A DNA stretch of 64,000 nucleotides from Anabaena sp051781005 (GCF_051781005.1 NZ_JBPWOA010000006.1:186001-250000), one strand, 5' to 3'. Numbered from the stretch's first letter, positions 27,661-37,072 are shown. The notes: a model not told the origin generated them from the sequence alone. Numbers and translations: made by a program.

Positions 27661-27683
27661 GGGGTTTAACAGTGTTAAACCCC
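27661..27683. terminator. Hairpin downstream of atpC
   Basis: Arms GGGGTTTAAC and GTTAAACCCC with a 3-nt loop, 39 bp beyond the atpC stop on the minus strand. Strong stem; the T-run is short (CCCCTATTGTCTTT read on the minus strand). Confidence 0.55.
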
Positions 27684-27721
27684 TACTGGGCAAAATGCCT
27701 ACTCTGACAATTTGAATGTTT

Positions 27722-28135
27722 TTAGACCAAACCACCGGCAGCTTGAAAACGAGCGCGGGCGCGTTTAAAGGCTTGTGTTGCCTGGATTTGTGCTTGGCGG
27801 TCGCCTGCGGGAACTTGATTCAGAACAGTTTGGGCTTGGTTGTAAGCTGTGCGGGCTTCTTCCAGGTTAATTTTGTCGCCACGTTCAGCACCATTGACCA
27901 AGATAGTCACTTCGTCTTCATCAACTTCAGCAAAACCGCCCAAAAGTGCGATCGCTTGCCAATCTTGATTTTTATTGGCACGAACACGCATTACACCTGT
28001 ATCTAAGGCTGATAACATCGGTGCGTGTCCAGATAGGATACCTAATTGCCCAGTAGTGCTAGGTAAAATCACTTCTTCAGCTGCGGCATCCCAAACAGTC
28101 TTATCTGGGGCAATTACACGAACAGTTAGGGTCAT
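27722..28135 (-). CDS. atpC: ATP synthase epsilon chain
   Basis: 137 residues from ATG 28135 (MTLTVRVIAPDKTVWDAAAE); the frame is open 27 codons upstream, but that part is intergenic repeat-like and homologues begin here. The epsilon beta-sandwich is evident (VILPSTTGQLGILSGHAPM, GGFAEVDEDEVTILVNGAE), followed by two C-terminal helices. It is the inhibitory and coupling subunit of the thylakoid F1 sector. It follows atpB by about 110 bp in the cyanobacterial atpB-atpE arrangement, separate from the main atp cluster. The gap contains CCCATTA-type heptamer repeats. Confidence 0.93.
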   Translation of the reverse strand: MTLTVRVIAPDKTVWDAAAEEVILPSTTGQLGILSGHAPMLSALDTGVMRVRANKNQDWQAIALLGGFAEVDEDEVTILVNGAERGDKINLEEARTAYNQAQTVLNQVPAGDRQAQIQATQAFKRARARFQAAGGLV

Positions 28136-28199
28136 ATTGTTAATTTCTAATTGGCGAAAGGGTGACTGGTAACTGGGAAAAAGGCAATTGGTGATTGGC

Positions 28200-28239
28200 A
28201 AGAATTTCTTACCCATTACCCATCACCGATTACCCATTA
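28200..28239. repeat. CCCATTA-type heptanucleotide repeats between atpB and atpC
   Basis: Several near-copies of the 7-bp unit (CCCATTA, CCGATTA and variants), plus AATTGGTGATTGG-type copies just before them. STRR-type sequence inside a translated operon's intergenic gap. Confidence 0.55.
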
Positions 28240-28244
28240 CCTAA

Positions 28245-29693
28245 TTAACCTTTAAGCTTTTCACCTTTAGCGATCGCTTCGTTAATATCGCCTACCAAGT
28301 AGAAAGCTTGCTCTGGTAAAGCATCCAACTCACCAGACAGAATTTGTTTGAATCCTTTAATGGTGTCTTCCAACTTCACATACTTACCAGGAGAACCAGT
28401 AAATACTTCTGCTACGAAGAATGGCTGAGACAAGAAACGCTCAACTTTCCGCGCCCGTGCCACAATTAGACGGTCTTCTTCAGACAATTCATCTAAACCA
28501 AGAATAGCGATGATATCTTGTAGTTCTTTGTAACGTTGTAGGGTTGATTGTACAGCACGAGCAGTGTTGTAGTGGTCTTCACCAACAATGTTCGGTTGAA
28601 GCATGGTGGAAGTAGAACCCAGGGGATCAACCGCAGGATAAATACCCTTAGATGCTAAACCACGAGACAATACTGTTGTTCCATCCAAGTGAGCAAATGT
28701 AGTTGCAGGTGCGGGATCTGTCAAGTCATCCGCAGGTACATATACAGCTTGAATAGAAGTAATAGAACCCTCTGTAGTCGAGGTAATCCGTTCTTGCAAC
28801 GCACCTACATCAGTACCCAATGTAGGCTGATATCCTACAGCAGAAGGCATCCGACCCAACAGCGCCGATACTTCAGAACCAGCTTGTACAAACCGGAAAA
28901 TGTTATCAACAAACAGCAATACGTCTTGCTTGTTGACATCACGGAAATACTCAGCCATTGTCAAACCAGACAAACCAACCCGCATTCTAGCTCCGGGTGG
29001 CTCGTTCATTTGACCATAAACTAGAGCAATCTTGGATTCATTGAGATTATCTTTATTGATAACCCCAGATTCCATCATTTCGTTGTAGAGGTCATTTCCT
29101 TCCCGTGTCCGCTCACCCACACCTGCAAACACAGACACGCCACCGTGTTGAGTAGCGATGTTGTTGATCAATTCCATCATGATCACGGTTTTACCAACAC
29201 CCGCACCACCGAACAGACCGATTTTTCCACCGCGTCGATAGGGAGTTAGCAAGTCAACAACCTTAATCCCCGTTTCAAACACAGAAGGATTGGTTTCCAA
29301 ATCTGTGAATTTAGGAGCAGGACGGTGAATAGGTAGAGTTGCTTCAGCATTTACAGGACCCCGGTTGTCTACGGGTTCGCCCAAAACGTTGAAAATCCGT
29401 CCTAAGGTAACTTTACCTACAGGTACGGTGATGGGAGCGCCAGTATCAACAGTTTCCAAACCGCGCACTAGGCCATCTGTGGTACTCATAGCCACAGCCC
29501 TTACCTGGTTGTCGCCTAGTAGTTGCTGCACTTCAACGGTGAGATTGATTTCCTGTCCGGCTTCGTTGGTGCCTTTGATGGTCAAAGCGTTGTAGATTTG
29601 AGGCAATTTCCCGCTGGGAAATTTAACGTCTACGACTGGACCAATGATTTGAGTAATGTAACCGATGTTTGTTTTTTCTGCGGTGGTGACCAT
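28245..29693 (-). CDS. atpB: ATP synthase beta chain
   Basis: 482 residues, the family's standard length. Walker A GGAGVGKTV (about 161-169), catalytic GERTREGND (about 190-198, with the catalytic Glu), Walker B LLFVDNIFRF, and SALLGRMPSAVGYQPTL are all intact. It is the catalytic subunit of the F1 ATP synthase on thylakoid and cytoplasmic membranes. It starts at the ATG of MVTTAEKTNIGYITQIIG. The upstream 340 bp hold its promoter; atpC follows. Confidence 0.97.
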   Translation of the reverse strand: MVTTAEKTNIGYITQIIGPVVDVKFPSGKLPQIYNALTIKGTNEAGQEINLTVEVQQLLGDNQVRAVAMSTTDGLVRGLETVDTGAPITVPVGKVTLGRIFNVLGEPVDNRGPVNAEATLPIHRPAPKFTDLETNPSVFETGIKVVDLLTPYRRGGKIGLFGGAGVGKTVIMMELINNIATQHGGVSVFAGVGERTREGNDLYNEMMESGVINKDNLNESKIALVYGQMNEPPGARMRVGLSGLTMAEYFRDVNKQDVLLFVDNIFRFVQAGSEVSALLGRMPSAVGYQPTLGTDVGALQERITSTTEGSITSIQAVYVPADDLTDPAPATTFAHLDGTTVLSRGLASKGIYPAVDPLGSTSTMLQPNIVGEDHYNTARAVQSTLQRYKELQDIIAILGLDELSEEDRLIVARARKVERFLSQPFFVAEVFTGSPGKYVKLEDTIKGFKQILSGELDALPEQAFYLVGDINEAIAKGEKLKG

Positions 29694-30031
29694 GCTGCGC
29701 CTAAATGATTGAAGCTATTTTTGAGAATGGGTCGTAAACGACCTGAGATCAAGCAATGTCATCTTTTAGGTTAGCACCTAACGCCCCCACCTTCGCCTTA
29801 AATTCATTATTAAGAGGAGATCCCCGATTTCTTGAAAATTCTTTAACTACTTATAAATATTCGGTATCAAAAACAAAATGCTTGTGTCTGTGTGGTTTTT
29901 GTATCTCACTCAACTGATGACCGCTCTCATGGATATTAGACTGCTCTAAAATTAAAAAGTAATGACAACTCAAGCAGAAATAATCAATCAATTAAAAACC
30001 CTAGAAGCACTTTTTCAACAAGGTATTGTTA
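29694..30031. other. Gap upstream of atpB
   Basis: About 340 bp, AT-rich, with the atpB promoter on the minus strand. On the plus strand a 49-codon frame from ATG 29962 runs into the DUF2231 gene; its first half (IINQLKTLEALFQQGIVTRD) recalls a SHOCT-type helical segment, but I do not call it a gene. Confidence 0.45.
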
Positions 30032-30574
30032 CTAGGGATATCTTGTACTGCCCGCACCTACTACGCCGATTTTATGGCGATAAGAAAGTTCTGCTCCAAA
30101 CCAACCAGTAATACTCGTTAATGTCCCTACCAGCACGGAGAGAGCTAAACCCCAAGGAAGTATACGTAACTCAGCATCCCCGAAACGCAGAAAAAAGTTG
30201 AGGGCTGTGAAGATGAGAATAGAAAGGTTGAGAATCAAATGCGCCCAGCCTGCGAAGCGTTTGCGGACTCGTTCAATTTGCAAAAAATCGCTCATGCCAA
30301 TTATTGAGGCAATGATACCAGTAACTAACCCCGAACCGATTAACCACAGAGAAGCCCTAGCCCAAAAGAAATCACGAGTTAACCAGTAGCCAAAATCGCT
30401 ACCCAAAGCGGCTGCTAGAAAGGCGATAGGGAAAATTATACTTAAGGGGTGCAAGGGATGTCCAGCGATCGCTACTGTACTGGGTACTCCGCTATCCCGA
30501 TATTCTCTATCATCACTTTCAATAATTGGTGGAACATTCGGGAATGGTGTAGAATTCGGTTCCGTAGTTTCCAT
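30032..30574 (-). CDS. DUF2231-family membrane protein
   Basis: 180 residues. A polar N-terminus (1-33) precedes the DUF2231 domain, which begins with the typical AIAGHPLHPLSIIFPIAFLA (two His in a G-HPLHP motif) and spans four membrane helices. The family is often linked to heme or metal binding and found near oxidoreductases, but its function is not established. Single gene, start at the ATG of METTEPNSTPFPN. Confidence 0.78.
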   Translation of the reverse strand: METTEPNSTPFPNVPPIIESDDREYRDSGVPSTVAIAGHPLHPLSIIFPIAFLAAALGSDFGYWLTRDFFWARASLWLIGSGLVTGIIASIIGMSDFLQIERVRKRFAGWAHLILNLSILIFTALNFFLRFGDAELRILPWGLALSVLVGTLTSITGWFGAELSYRHKIGVVGAGSTRYP

Positions 30575-30993
30575 GAATTTAGCTCCTTTTATTTCCCTAT
30601 TTGAGGAAACTAAACATCAGATTTTATCTATCTAGCGGAGGAATAAAGATGAAGAATTTAGAAGGAAATTAGGTAGGGCTGAAAATGGGTTACTTTTCCA
30701 TCTAAATTTTATATTTACAGGACTCACGCACTGAAACGGAAAACTGTCATTCTGAGCGCAGCGAAGAATCTCTCCAGAAGTTGAAACGCCTATTCTACCG
30801 TTCTCAACTTGGCTGAGTGCGTAAGTCCTAAGAGCGATCGCGAGGTTTTCAGCCTTTTTACTTTTCGTTACATAGCTAGGTTTATTTATGCCTACCTGAC
30901 TTGAAAATAATTGGCGCTGAAATTAATCAACAAAAATGACTGTACAGACTGTATTTGACAATTTGAACTCAAGAAGGCAGCAAGTTGTTTCAA
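30575..30993. other. Repeat-containing gap
   Basis: About 420 bp with a MITE-like element (30719-30829). No intact gene seen; the transposase remnant at 30994-31230 follows. Confidence 0.5.
30719..30829. mobile_element. MITE-like element, TIR AGGACTTACGCACT, copy 1
   Basis: 111 bp with inverted ends AGGACTCACGCACT (30719-30732) and AGTGCGTAAGTCCT (30816-30829), 13 of 14 matching. The interior carries a TCTGAGCGCAGCGAAGAATC repeat. The ends share GACTTACGCA with the element at 32555-32677. Confidence 0.65.
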
Positions 30994-31230
30994 TCAGGCG
31001 ATCGTTGACGAGGCAGTGTCTAGTTCAGTCAGTGAAACTTCATATCCCAGTTTCTGCAACCGTTTAACTAAACGTTTTTTTGTCGCCTCTGGTTTTTGTT
31101 TATCGAAATAATCACCTCCTAAATCTTGATAAGGCTCTTGACGCAAAATTAAGTGGTAGGCAATTTTTAAAGCAGTTTGGTAAGCTCACTGTAAGACTTG
31201 TCGAAACTCACGGCAAGCCTGCTCTAAATT
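30994..31230 (-). pseudogene. C-terminal remnant of a transposase (IS110-like?)
   Basis: Reading the minus strand gives about 78 codons with one internal TGA: FNLEQACREFRQVLQ, stop, then AYQTALKIAYHLILRQEPYQ, DLGGDYFDKQ and KKRLVKRLQKLGYEVSLTEL to a TGA at 30996-30994. The pattern YHLL-x-DLGxDYFDxR...RLVKRLExLGYxVxL is what I recall from C-termini of IS110-type transposases. The rest of the element is missing. It begins just after the stop of the DUF4344 gene. Confidence 0.5.
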
Positions 31231-31234
31231 AAAC

Positions 31235-32158
31235 CTACAATAAATTCACACCTGCTCTTAAGTGAGGGCTTAGTAAAGTCCGCCAAGCTTTAAGTTTCCT
31301 ATCGTAATCTATTCGGCACGTAGTTTGTCTTTGAGCAGGGATACCTATTTTTTTTACTAAAACATCATATGCTTGTGGATTTTTCCCATATACCAAACAG
31401 ATAATATTATAAAATCTTTGGTAATTCAAAGAATGTTCATCCCAAAAAGATAAATTTTTACTAACAATTTCTATTTCCCGATTTCCAGATAATCCAAACT
31501 GGATAGCAGATGCCAAAGCTGCGTATTCTTGTCCCCATTCTGACAAAAAAATTGTAGAAAATTCATCAACAGTATCTTCTTCTTTGCCAGTTACAGGTAA
31601 ATCTAACTCATCGATCAAGGTATGTCCTAATTCATGAAAAAAAGTAAAAATAGTCGTACCTGCTACCCGATGATTTACTTTATTAACTACTTCAGATAGA
31701 TTGATATTTAGTCTCTTTGATTGATAGTGGTTCATAAATACATCTGTGAACCTATCTATCAATTCATAGCAAATAGTAATACTATGTTCAGAAGGTTTAT
31801 AATAGGCATTCACAGCACCACAATCACCCAAAATAATTTTGACATCATTAGGCATGATTAAAACTGCATTCAATTTTTTGGCTAGTTTTTCAAATGACTG
31901 ATATTTTTGCAATCTCTGTTGTCTGTCGATAGAATGCTTTCGCTGTAAAGCAGTATAAATAACTTTAAATTTTCCTTTAGAATCTACCTGATTAATACTT
32001 GTCGTTTTGGCTATATTATTACTAATTATTTTTGAATAATCTTGATTAAAACTGGTATTGATAAATAATATTGTTATCACAATAGTTAAAATACTTATTA
32101 ATGTTAAAATTTTTAGTCTCAGATCAATTGATTGTAAAGGTTTAAACAAGGAAGACAT
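31235..32158 (-). CDS. DUF4344-type putative metallopeptidase
   Basis: 307 residues. One N-terminal membrane anchor (about 15-37, LKILTLISILTIVITILFIN), then a region with the zincin motif FFHELGHTLIDELDLPV (HExxH at about 174-178) followed by EEDTVDEFSTIFL, where the Glu/Asp would be the third zinc ligand or its neighbour. Upstream are YYKPSEHSITICYELIDRF and ALQRKHSIDRQQRLQKY. DUF4344 proteins are predicted zinc metallopeptidases of unknown substrate. With the anchor at the N-terminus the domain should face the periplasm or lumen. Single gene; its downstream side is repeat-rich. Confidence 0.75.
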   Translation of the reverse strand: MSSLFKPLQSIDLRLKILTLISILTIVITILFINTSFNQDYSKIISNNIAKTTSINQVDSKGKFKVIYTALQRKHSIDRQQRLQKYQSFEKLAKKLNAVLIMPNDVKIILGDCGAVNAYYKPSEHSITICYELIDRFTDVFMNHYQSKRLNINLSEVVNKVNHRVAGTTIFTFFHELGHTLIDELDLPVTGKEEDTVDEFSTIFLSEWGQEYAALASAIQFGLSGNREIEIVSKNLSFWDEHSLNYQRFYNIICLVYGKNPQAYDVLVKKIGIPAQRQTTCRIDYDRKLKAWRTLLSPHLRAGVNLL

Positions 32159-32197
32159 AAATAAGTAGTTGTGCAGAATAAATTATTGAGTTAGGGG

Positions 32198-32290
32198 GTA
32201 AGGATTCAGGATACAGAATGTTTGATATAGCAGAGAACTCTTAACAGATGAGAAAAATATTCTACTTTCTCCTGACTCCTGAATTCTTAC
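32198..32290. mobile_element. MITE-like element, TIR GTAAG-ATTCAGGA, copy 1
   Basis: 93 bp from GTAAGGATTCAGGA (32198-32211) to TCCTGAATTCTTAC (32277-32290), inverted with one mismatch. Ends match 38802-38930 and 48682-48835; the interior is shorter and diverged. Confidence 0.65.
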
Positions 32291-32291
32291 G

Positions 32292-32395
32292 TTAGGGACT
32301 TCCAAGAAATAAATTATCCAGATTAACGAACCGCAGAGGCGCAGAGGACACAGAGGAATAAGAGTTTGAGTGTTTTTTTATTTGGAAGTCCCTTA
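32292..32395. mobile_element. MITE-like element, TIR TTAGGGACTTCCAA, copy C
   Basis: 104 bp from TTAGGGACTTCCAA (32292-32305) to TTGGAAGTCCCTTA (32382-32395), 13 of 14 paired. It starts 1 bp after the preceding element. The interior holds a GCAGAGGCGCAGAGGACACA repeat (about 32332-32356). Confidence 0.65.
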
Positions 32396-32554
32396 GGGGA
32401 AGAAACTCTTCACTGAAACGGATAACAATAAATAATACAGTGTATTCTTGTGTGGTTTAAAATGCCTCAGTATTTATCCTTAAGCCTTTAAATTATAATT
32501 AGAAAAAAAATAACAATATTTAACCCTTACTTGCAAAGTGCTGTATCAGCTACA

Positions 32555-32677
32555 AGACTTACGCAACTAGCATATTAGTAGGGTGTCTCAGATGCCGAAA
32601 ATCTGTTGATTATTACCAAATTATGGAGTCTGAGACACCCTAAAATCTTGCATTGATTGTGACACTTGCGTAAGTCT
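32555..32677. mobile_element. MITE-like element, TIR AGACTTACGCAA, copy 2
   Basis: 123 bp with perfect 12-bp inverted ends. An inner perfect inverted repeat, GGGTGTCTCAGA (32581-32592) and TCTGAGACACCC (32629-32640), is nested inside. No coding capacity. Confidence 0.7.
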
Positions 32678-33144
32678 AAGCTAAATAGAGTGTAGTTGCA
32701 ACAATTACAAATAATACTGAGACGTTTGAGGAAGAGATAAGGGTGCAAGGGGATTTATTTTTGTGTTTGGCTTGAATACTTGGGAAAAGTTTCAAAAAAG
32801 TCACTGAGGCGTTAATCCCAATATACAAGCCAATAACGCTATATTTGTGGTGAAATTGCCAAAAAATCTCTATCAACAAAGACGCACATTTGTAAGTGTG
32901 GTTGTGCAATGGATAGAGATTTTAATTGTTGTCGATTTAATCACTGTTAAAAGGGATTAATGTATGTTTTGGTATCATTGCCATCTCAGTTAACAGCCTT
33001 CGGGCGAGGCAGAGGGCAGGAGGCAGAAGGGAAAATTTTTAATTAAGAATAAAGCCTTTTTGCCACGACAATTTGGGTTTAAGTCCCCCTCTAAGAAAGC
33101 CTCTTACACTAATAAACCTCACCCCCCTAGCCCCCCTTCCCTAC

Positions 33145-33355
33145 CTACGGTGTACACACAAGTCCTAAAAACCTAGCTTGATAAGACTTTCCTCGTTCCC
33201 AGTCGGAGACTGGGAATGCATTCTTTGAGTCTCTGACTCAATGCCAGATTGGAGGCAGAGCCTCAATGAGCAGCATTCCCATACAGAGCATGGGAACGAG
33301 ATAAACGAGAGAACAATGAAAAATCCAACTTTTTTGACTTGTGTGTACACCGTAG
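33145..33355. mobile_element. MITE-like element with perfect 20-bp TIR, copy 1
   Basis: 211 bp bounded by CTACGGTGTACACACAAGTC (33145-33164) and its exact reverse complement (33336-33355). Nested inside is a different inverted repeat, CTCGTTCCCA (33192-33201) and TGGGAACGAG (33291-33300). A second copy is at 36981-37225. Confidence 0.75.
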
Positions 33356-33455
33356 CCTTCCCTACAAGGAAATGGGGTTTTCAAAGCCTCTCCCCGCATC
33401 GGGGAGAGGTTTGGAGAGGGGTTTATTTATACATTAAGAACTTTTAAAGCATCCT

Positions 33456-36155
33456 CTAAGCCAACTTTTTCAAAATTATACTGACATCAACTGCTAATTT
33501 TTGTCCTAATTTTAACAATTGACTACACTGATTAGCTTCTGCTGGATTGTTAAAATTGCTAAGACACAAGGGGACTATTTGATTATGCAAACAGCTAAAG
33601 TAGAGTTCTTGGGATTTTTCTAAAGAAATACCTAGATTTAGCTGATATCCTACATCAATGAGTTTTTCTAAACGTTGGATATCTGTACCAAAAGAACCAT
33701 TCGCATCGTGCAGAAGTTGTCCTAGAAAGCGCACAATTAACTGTTCTAATATCTGCTTACCTTCCGGTATATTTAGCTGACAACGCAGATTTTTAGCCTC
33801 GGTGGCGATCGCTTCTAATTCTGATATGTGATTCCAACTTAATTGCGGTTCAGCAATATCTTGATCGAGCGATCGCAATGTCATCATACAGCGATAGCTT
33901 AAAGCAATCTCCGCTGCTACCTGCAATTCTTGGGGAACTTCTAACTCATCCCGATGAAACGCCATAATCACACCGTAATTTTCACGATATGCTTGGGTAT
34001 ACAATTGGTCGAGTCTTGTTAGTGTTTCCTGACTTAACAGCCGCATAATCCGGTGGCGTTCTTCGGCAAATAAATTCTGTAAACTAAAGGCTTCATCCCC
34101 CAAAAGTTGCGTCATCACTAAAATAGCGTGAGCCGCGCTGGCTTTTTGTAAGGATGCAAATAGCTTTTCTTTCAAGTGTGTGTAATCACGTCTGCCTGTA
34201 AATGGTTGTATACAGCAATGGAAATCCCAACCGCCTAAATGCAGAACCGCAAACACTAAATTTTCACTTTCCCAAGTAATTTCCGACACTAGCTTTAATT
34301 GTCCTACTGCCATACTCAACGCGCCCATACGTTGCATTTGATAATCTAGTTCATGGGCGGTATAGCAATAAACGCGCTTTTGATAAGTTTTGAGGTGTTG
34401 ATCCCCATCCTGTAACGCAGGTGCATTGTTGTGATTGTTAAATAGGGAAGTAATGGCGTAATGGGCAGCAACTTGTTTAAACCCAATTTGAGCAGTTAGC
34501 ACCAACTGACGATAAATTTCTGCACCATGTTTAAACTGTTCAACATTACTAGGGGCTAAACCCAAATGTTTGAGGAAGCCTTTTTCTAACTGTACACCAG
34601 CGACATCCCCAGCTAATTCTAAAGCACGGGAGGCATAACGGAGAATTTGTGTGCCTTCGGGGCGGGATATTTCTTCAAAAAACCAGCCGCAACTGGTGAA
34701 CATGAACAAAGCATGACGCTGCATTTCTAATAAACGCAAAGCATCTATTTGTTCTGTGGCTGTTAGTTTGTGGGTTTGATGATGGGACAGAAAGCGAGTA
34801 ACATTGGCTGGAGAGCGATCGCGCAAAATTTGAATATATTCATCCCTTGCTAACCAGGGATCACGAAATAATTTGCTGCCATATTCCTCATACACCTCAA
34901 TTAACTGATCCCGTAGCCAGTTTAAAGCATTCCGCAACGGTCTTCGCCATTGTTGATGCCAGACACCGCCTTCTCCGCCACAACCACAATCATCCTGCCA
35001 TCTATCTACACCGTGGGCGCAACTCCAAGCTGTAATTGACTTTAATTCCACTTCCCAATTGGGAGGATTTAAACTCAAATAGTGAGCAAAATTTGTTACC
35101 GTCCAACCGTGACGAGGAAACTCGTCAATAAACGCATAAGCTAAGGTTTTCTCAGTTCCTTTTTTGTGATGTCCAAAGGTTTCCCCATCAGTCGCTACAG
35201 AAATTAACTGGGCTGGACGATGATCCCCGCGCACTGCTGCACCCACCCTACCTGCAAAGTGATGGGAATTATAAACCACATCACTAAAACCCATATCCCG
35301 CGAAATCGGGCCATCGTAGAAGAAGATATCAATATAAGGTAAACCTTCTGTTTTATCTGAGTTAGTCGCGTTAGTTGAACTCAGCGGAGAAGAGGCAATA
35401 CTCAGGGATGGTTTTAAATAACAACGATAGGGGCGGGTGGGATCAATTTGACTACCACCTACTTCATGCCATTGAGGTTGGGGATCGTCTTGAGTTCCTA
35501 GAGGGCGACAGCGTTGGGCTTGGGATGGTGCGAGGACAATAAAGCGAATATCCTCATCCACTAAAGCTTGTAGAGTGGCATAATCCACAGCAGTTTCAGC
35601 CAGCCAGATACCTTCGGGATCACGGCCAAATCTGGATTTGAAATCTTCTTTACCCCAGCGAATTTGGGTATGTTTATCTCGTTCATTGGCCAGAGGCATG
35701 ATGATGTGATTGTATACTTGAGCGATCGCATTCCCATGACCATGCAATCTTTCACTACTCTTCGCATCAGCCTCCAAAATTCGCTCATAAACTTCCATAT
35801 CATAACGTTCCAACCACGACATCAGCGTTGGACCGATATTGAAGCTCATGTATTCATAATTATTGACGATCCCCACCAACTCGTTGCGGTCATTTAACAC
35901 TCTGGCAAAGGCATTGGGGCGATAGCATTCCCAATGAATGCGTTCATTCCAATCATGGAAAGGTGCAGCACTGGGTTGGCGTTCAATTGCATCTAAATAA
36001 GGATTTTCTCTTGGTGGCTGGTAAAAATGACCATGTACCGTTACATATACACCCTGAGATTGTTTCAGGGGATCGTTATTTAGGGTATGTTGAGAATCTT
36101 GGTTTAATTGCAATTTTGAGCCAGAGCTAACTGGCGTTTCAGCAGCAGAAGTCAT
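33456..36155 (-). CDS. DUF3536 / glycoside hydrolase family 57 protein
   Basis: 899 residues. After a 35-residue polar leader the GH57 beta/alpha barrel starts with YVTVHGHFYQPPRENPYLDA (conserved HxHxxQPP). Further GH57 marks are EGIWLAETAVD (about 186-196; the WLAE Glu is the usual nucleophile position), DIFFYDGPISRDMGF and SVATDGETFGHHKKGTEKT (about 339-357; the Asp would be the acid/base). The C-terminal DUF3536 half is helical. The family is linked to alpha-glucan chemistry (amylase, mannosidase or branching-type enzymes); the exact reaction is unknown, but cytoplasmic glycogen metabolism is plausible. Single gene, bracketed by repeat elements on its 3' side and a tnpB remnant on its 5' side. 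Confidence 0.82.
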   Translation of the reverse strand: MTSAAETPVSSGSKLQLNQDSQHTLNNDPLKQSQGVYVTVHGHFYQPPRENPYLDAIERQPSAAPFHDWNERIHWECYRPNAFARVLNDRNELVGIVNNYEYMSFNIGPTLMSWLERYDMEVYERILEADAKSSERLHGHGNAIAQVYNHIIMPLANERDKHTQIRWGKEDFKSRFGRDPEGIWLAETAVDYATLQALVDEDIRFIVLAPSQAQRCRPLGTQDDPQPQWHEVGGSQIDPTRPYRCYLKPSLSIASSPLSSTNATNSDKTEGLPYIDIFFYDGPISRDMGFSDVVYNSHHFAGRVGAAVRGDHRPAQLISVATDGETFGHHKKGTEKTLAYAFIDEFPRHGWTVTNFAHYLSLNPPNWEVELKSITAWSCAHGVDRWQDDCGCGGEGGVWHQQWRRPLRNALNWLRDQLIEVYEEYGSKLFRDPWLARDEYIQILRDRSPANVTRFLSHHQTHKLTATEQIDALRLLEMQRHALFMFTSCGWFFEEISRPEGTQILRYASRALELAGDVAGVQLEKGFLKHLGLAPSNVEQFKHGAEIYRQLVLTAQIGFKQVAAHYAITSLFNNHNNAPALQDGDQHLKTYQKRVYCYTAHELDYQMQRMGALSMAVGQLKLVSEITWESENLVFAVLHLGGWDFHCCIQPFTGRRDYTHLKEKLFASLQKASAAHAILVMTQLLGDEAFSLQNLFAEERHRIMRLLSQETLTRLDQLYTQAYRENYGVIMAFHRDELEVPQELQVAAEIALSYRCMMTLRSLDQDIAEPQLSWNHISELEAIATEAKNLRCQLNIPEGKQILEQLIVRFLGQLLHDANGSFGTDIQRLEKLIDVGYQLNLGISLEKSQELYFSCLHNQIVPLCLSNFNNPAEANQCSQLLKLGQKLAVDVSIILKKLA

Positions 36156-36421
36156 GATATTTTTATCCCAAGTAAAATTGTATTTGTAGCGAAAGTATAG
36201 TTATAGGAACATTTTTACGGTTATTTTTTCACAAAATCCGGTATAAACAACATCATTGAAATCAAGCTGAATCGGAATTTCGGCAAAAATAGTCTTAATC
36301 TGACGGGAAATCTGCATTATCGCGCAGTCATGTCCCCAAACGCAAAAAAGCATCAAGTATGAAATCAAAATGCATAATGTGAATTTTATCACTAGCAACG
36401 CCAATCAGCCAAGAAAACTAA

Positions 36422-37072
36422 TACTCTTTTAACGTATCGCAACGGAGGCAGAAAAAATTAGCACGTAAACAAAAAGGAAGTAAATCAAGAAATAAATACC
36501 GTAAAGTTGTTGCCAAAGTGTACGAACGAGTTAGTAATTCCAGGCAAGATTTTCTACATAAACTTAGTTATAAGTTGGTCAGCGATAGCCAAGCTGTCAT
36601 AGTAGAGAATCTTCATATCAAAGGCATGGTTTGTAACCATAAATTGGCGAAAGCAATATCTGATGTTGGTTGGGGGACGTTCACCAATTTTTTAGCCTAT
36701 AAGCTAGAACGCATTGGTGGGAAGTTGGTTGAGATTGACAGGTGGTTTCCTAGCTCCAAACTCTGCTCTAATTGTTTCTATCAGGTTAATGAGATTCCAT
36801 TAGATATCCGCGAGTGGACTTGTCCTCATTGCGGCACTCATCATAATCGTGATGGAAACGCAGCGATAAATATTAGAGCAGAAGGTATCAGAATGCTGGC
36901 ATTGAGCATCTCGACTTCGCTCGATGGAACCGAAGTCGCAATGCTAAAGGCGGAAGGTTCAGCCGTCTCTGCTGTAGGAGCTACGGTGTACACACAAGTA
37001 CTATCTGCAAGGGTTTTAGGCGTTATAGACCCCTTAAATTGTCATTACGAGCGGAGCGAAGTAATCACATAA
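36422..37072 (+). pseudogene. 5'-truncated tnpB (IS200/IS605-type) remnant
   Basis: An open frame without an ATG. Homology starts near 36434 (QRRQKKLARKQKGSKSRNKY), mid-protein for TnpB, and continues RKDFLHKLS-like, through IVENLHIKGM (the RuvC-II Glu), to the zinc ribbon CSNCFYQVNEIP...CPHCG and RDGNAAINIRAEG (RuvC-III Asp). The RuvC-I Asp and N-terminal domain are missing, so it is not a functional RNA-guided nuclease. The last 30 codons read into the MITE-like element starting at 36981, so the natural C-terminus is also lost. No tnpA is nearby. Confidence 0.85.

Larger units (their letters stand above)
27378..27721. other. Gap between SPFH gene and atpC
   Basis: About 340 bp, mainly occupied by the MITE-like element at 27500-27651. 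A short GGGGTTTAACAGTGTTAAACCCC hairpin (27661-27683, arms GGGGTTTAAC/GTTAAACCCC) lies between the element and atpC and is a good candidate terminator for the atpB-atpC transcript. Confidence 0.6.
32159..33455. other. 1.3-kb repeat island without genes
   Basis: This stretch contains four MITE-like elements: 32198-32290, 32292-32395, 32555-32677 and 33145-33355. Between them are AT-rich sequence and G-rich patches (GGCAGAGGGCAGGAGGCAG near 33009). A 77-codon minus frame at 32676-32909 has no credible start or relatives. Confidence 0.6.

Noticed and set aside
29962..30111. 49-codon plus-strand frame with a SHOCT-like first half
   Set aside because: Its second half is antisense to the DUF2231 gene and no downstream domain exists; at best a fragment.
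32676..32909. 77-codon minus-strand frame in the repeat island
   Set aside because: Starts in a MITE-like end region, low-complexity hydrophobic composition, no relatives recalled.
36422..37072. Active TnpB/omegaRNA system
   Set aside because: The RuvC-I Asp and N-terminus are missing and the 3' end is interrupted by another element.
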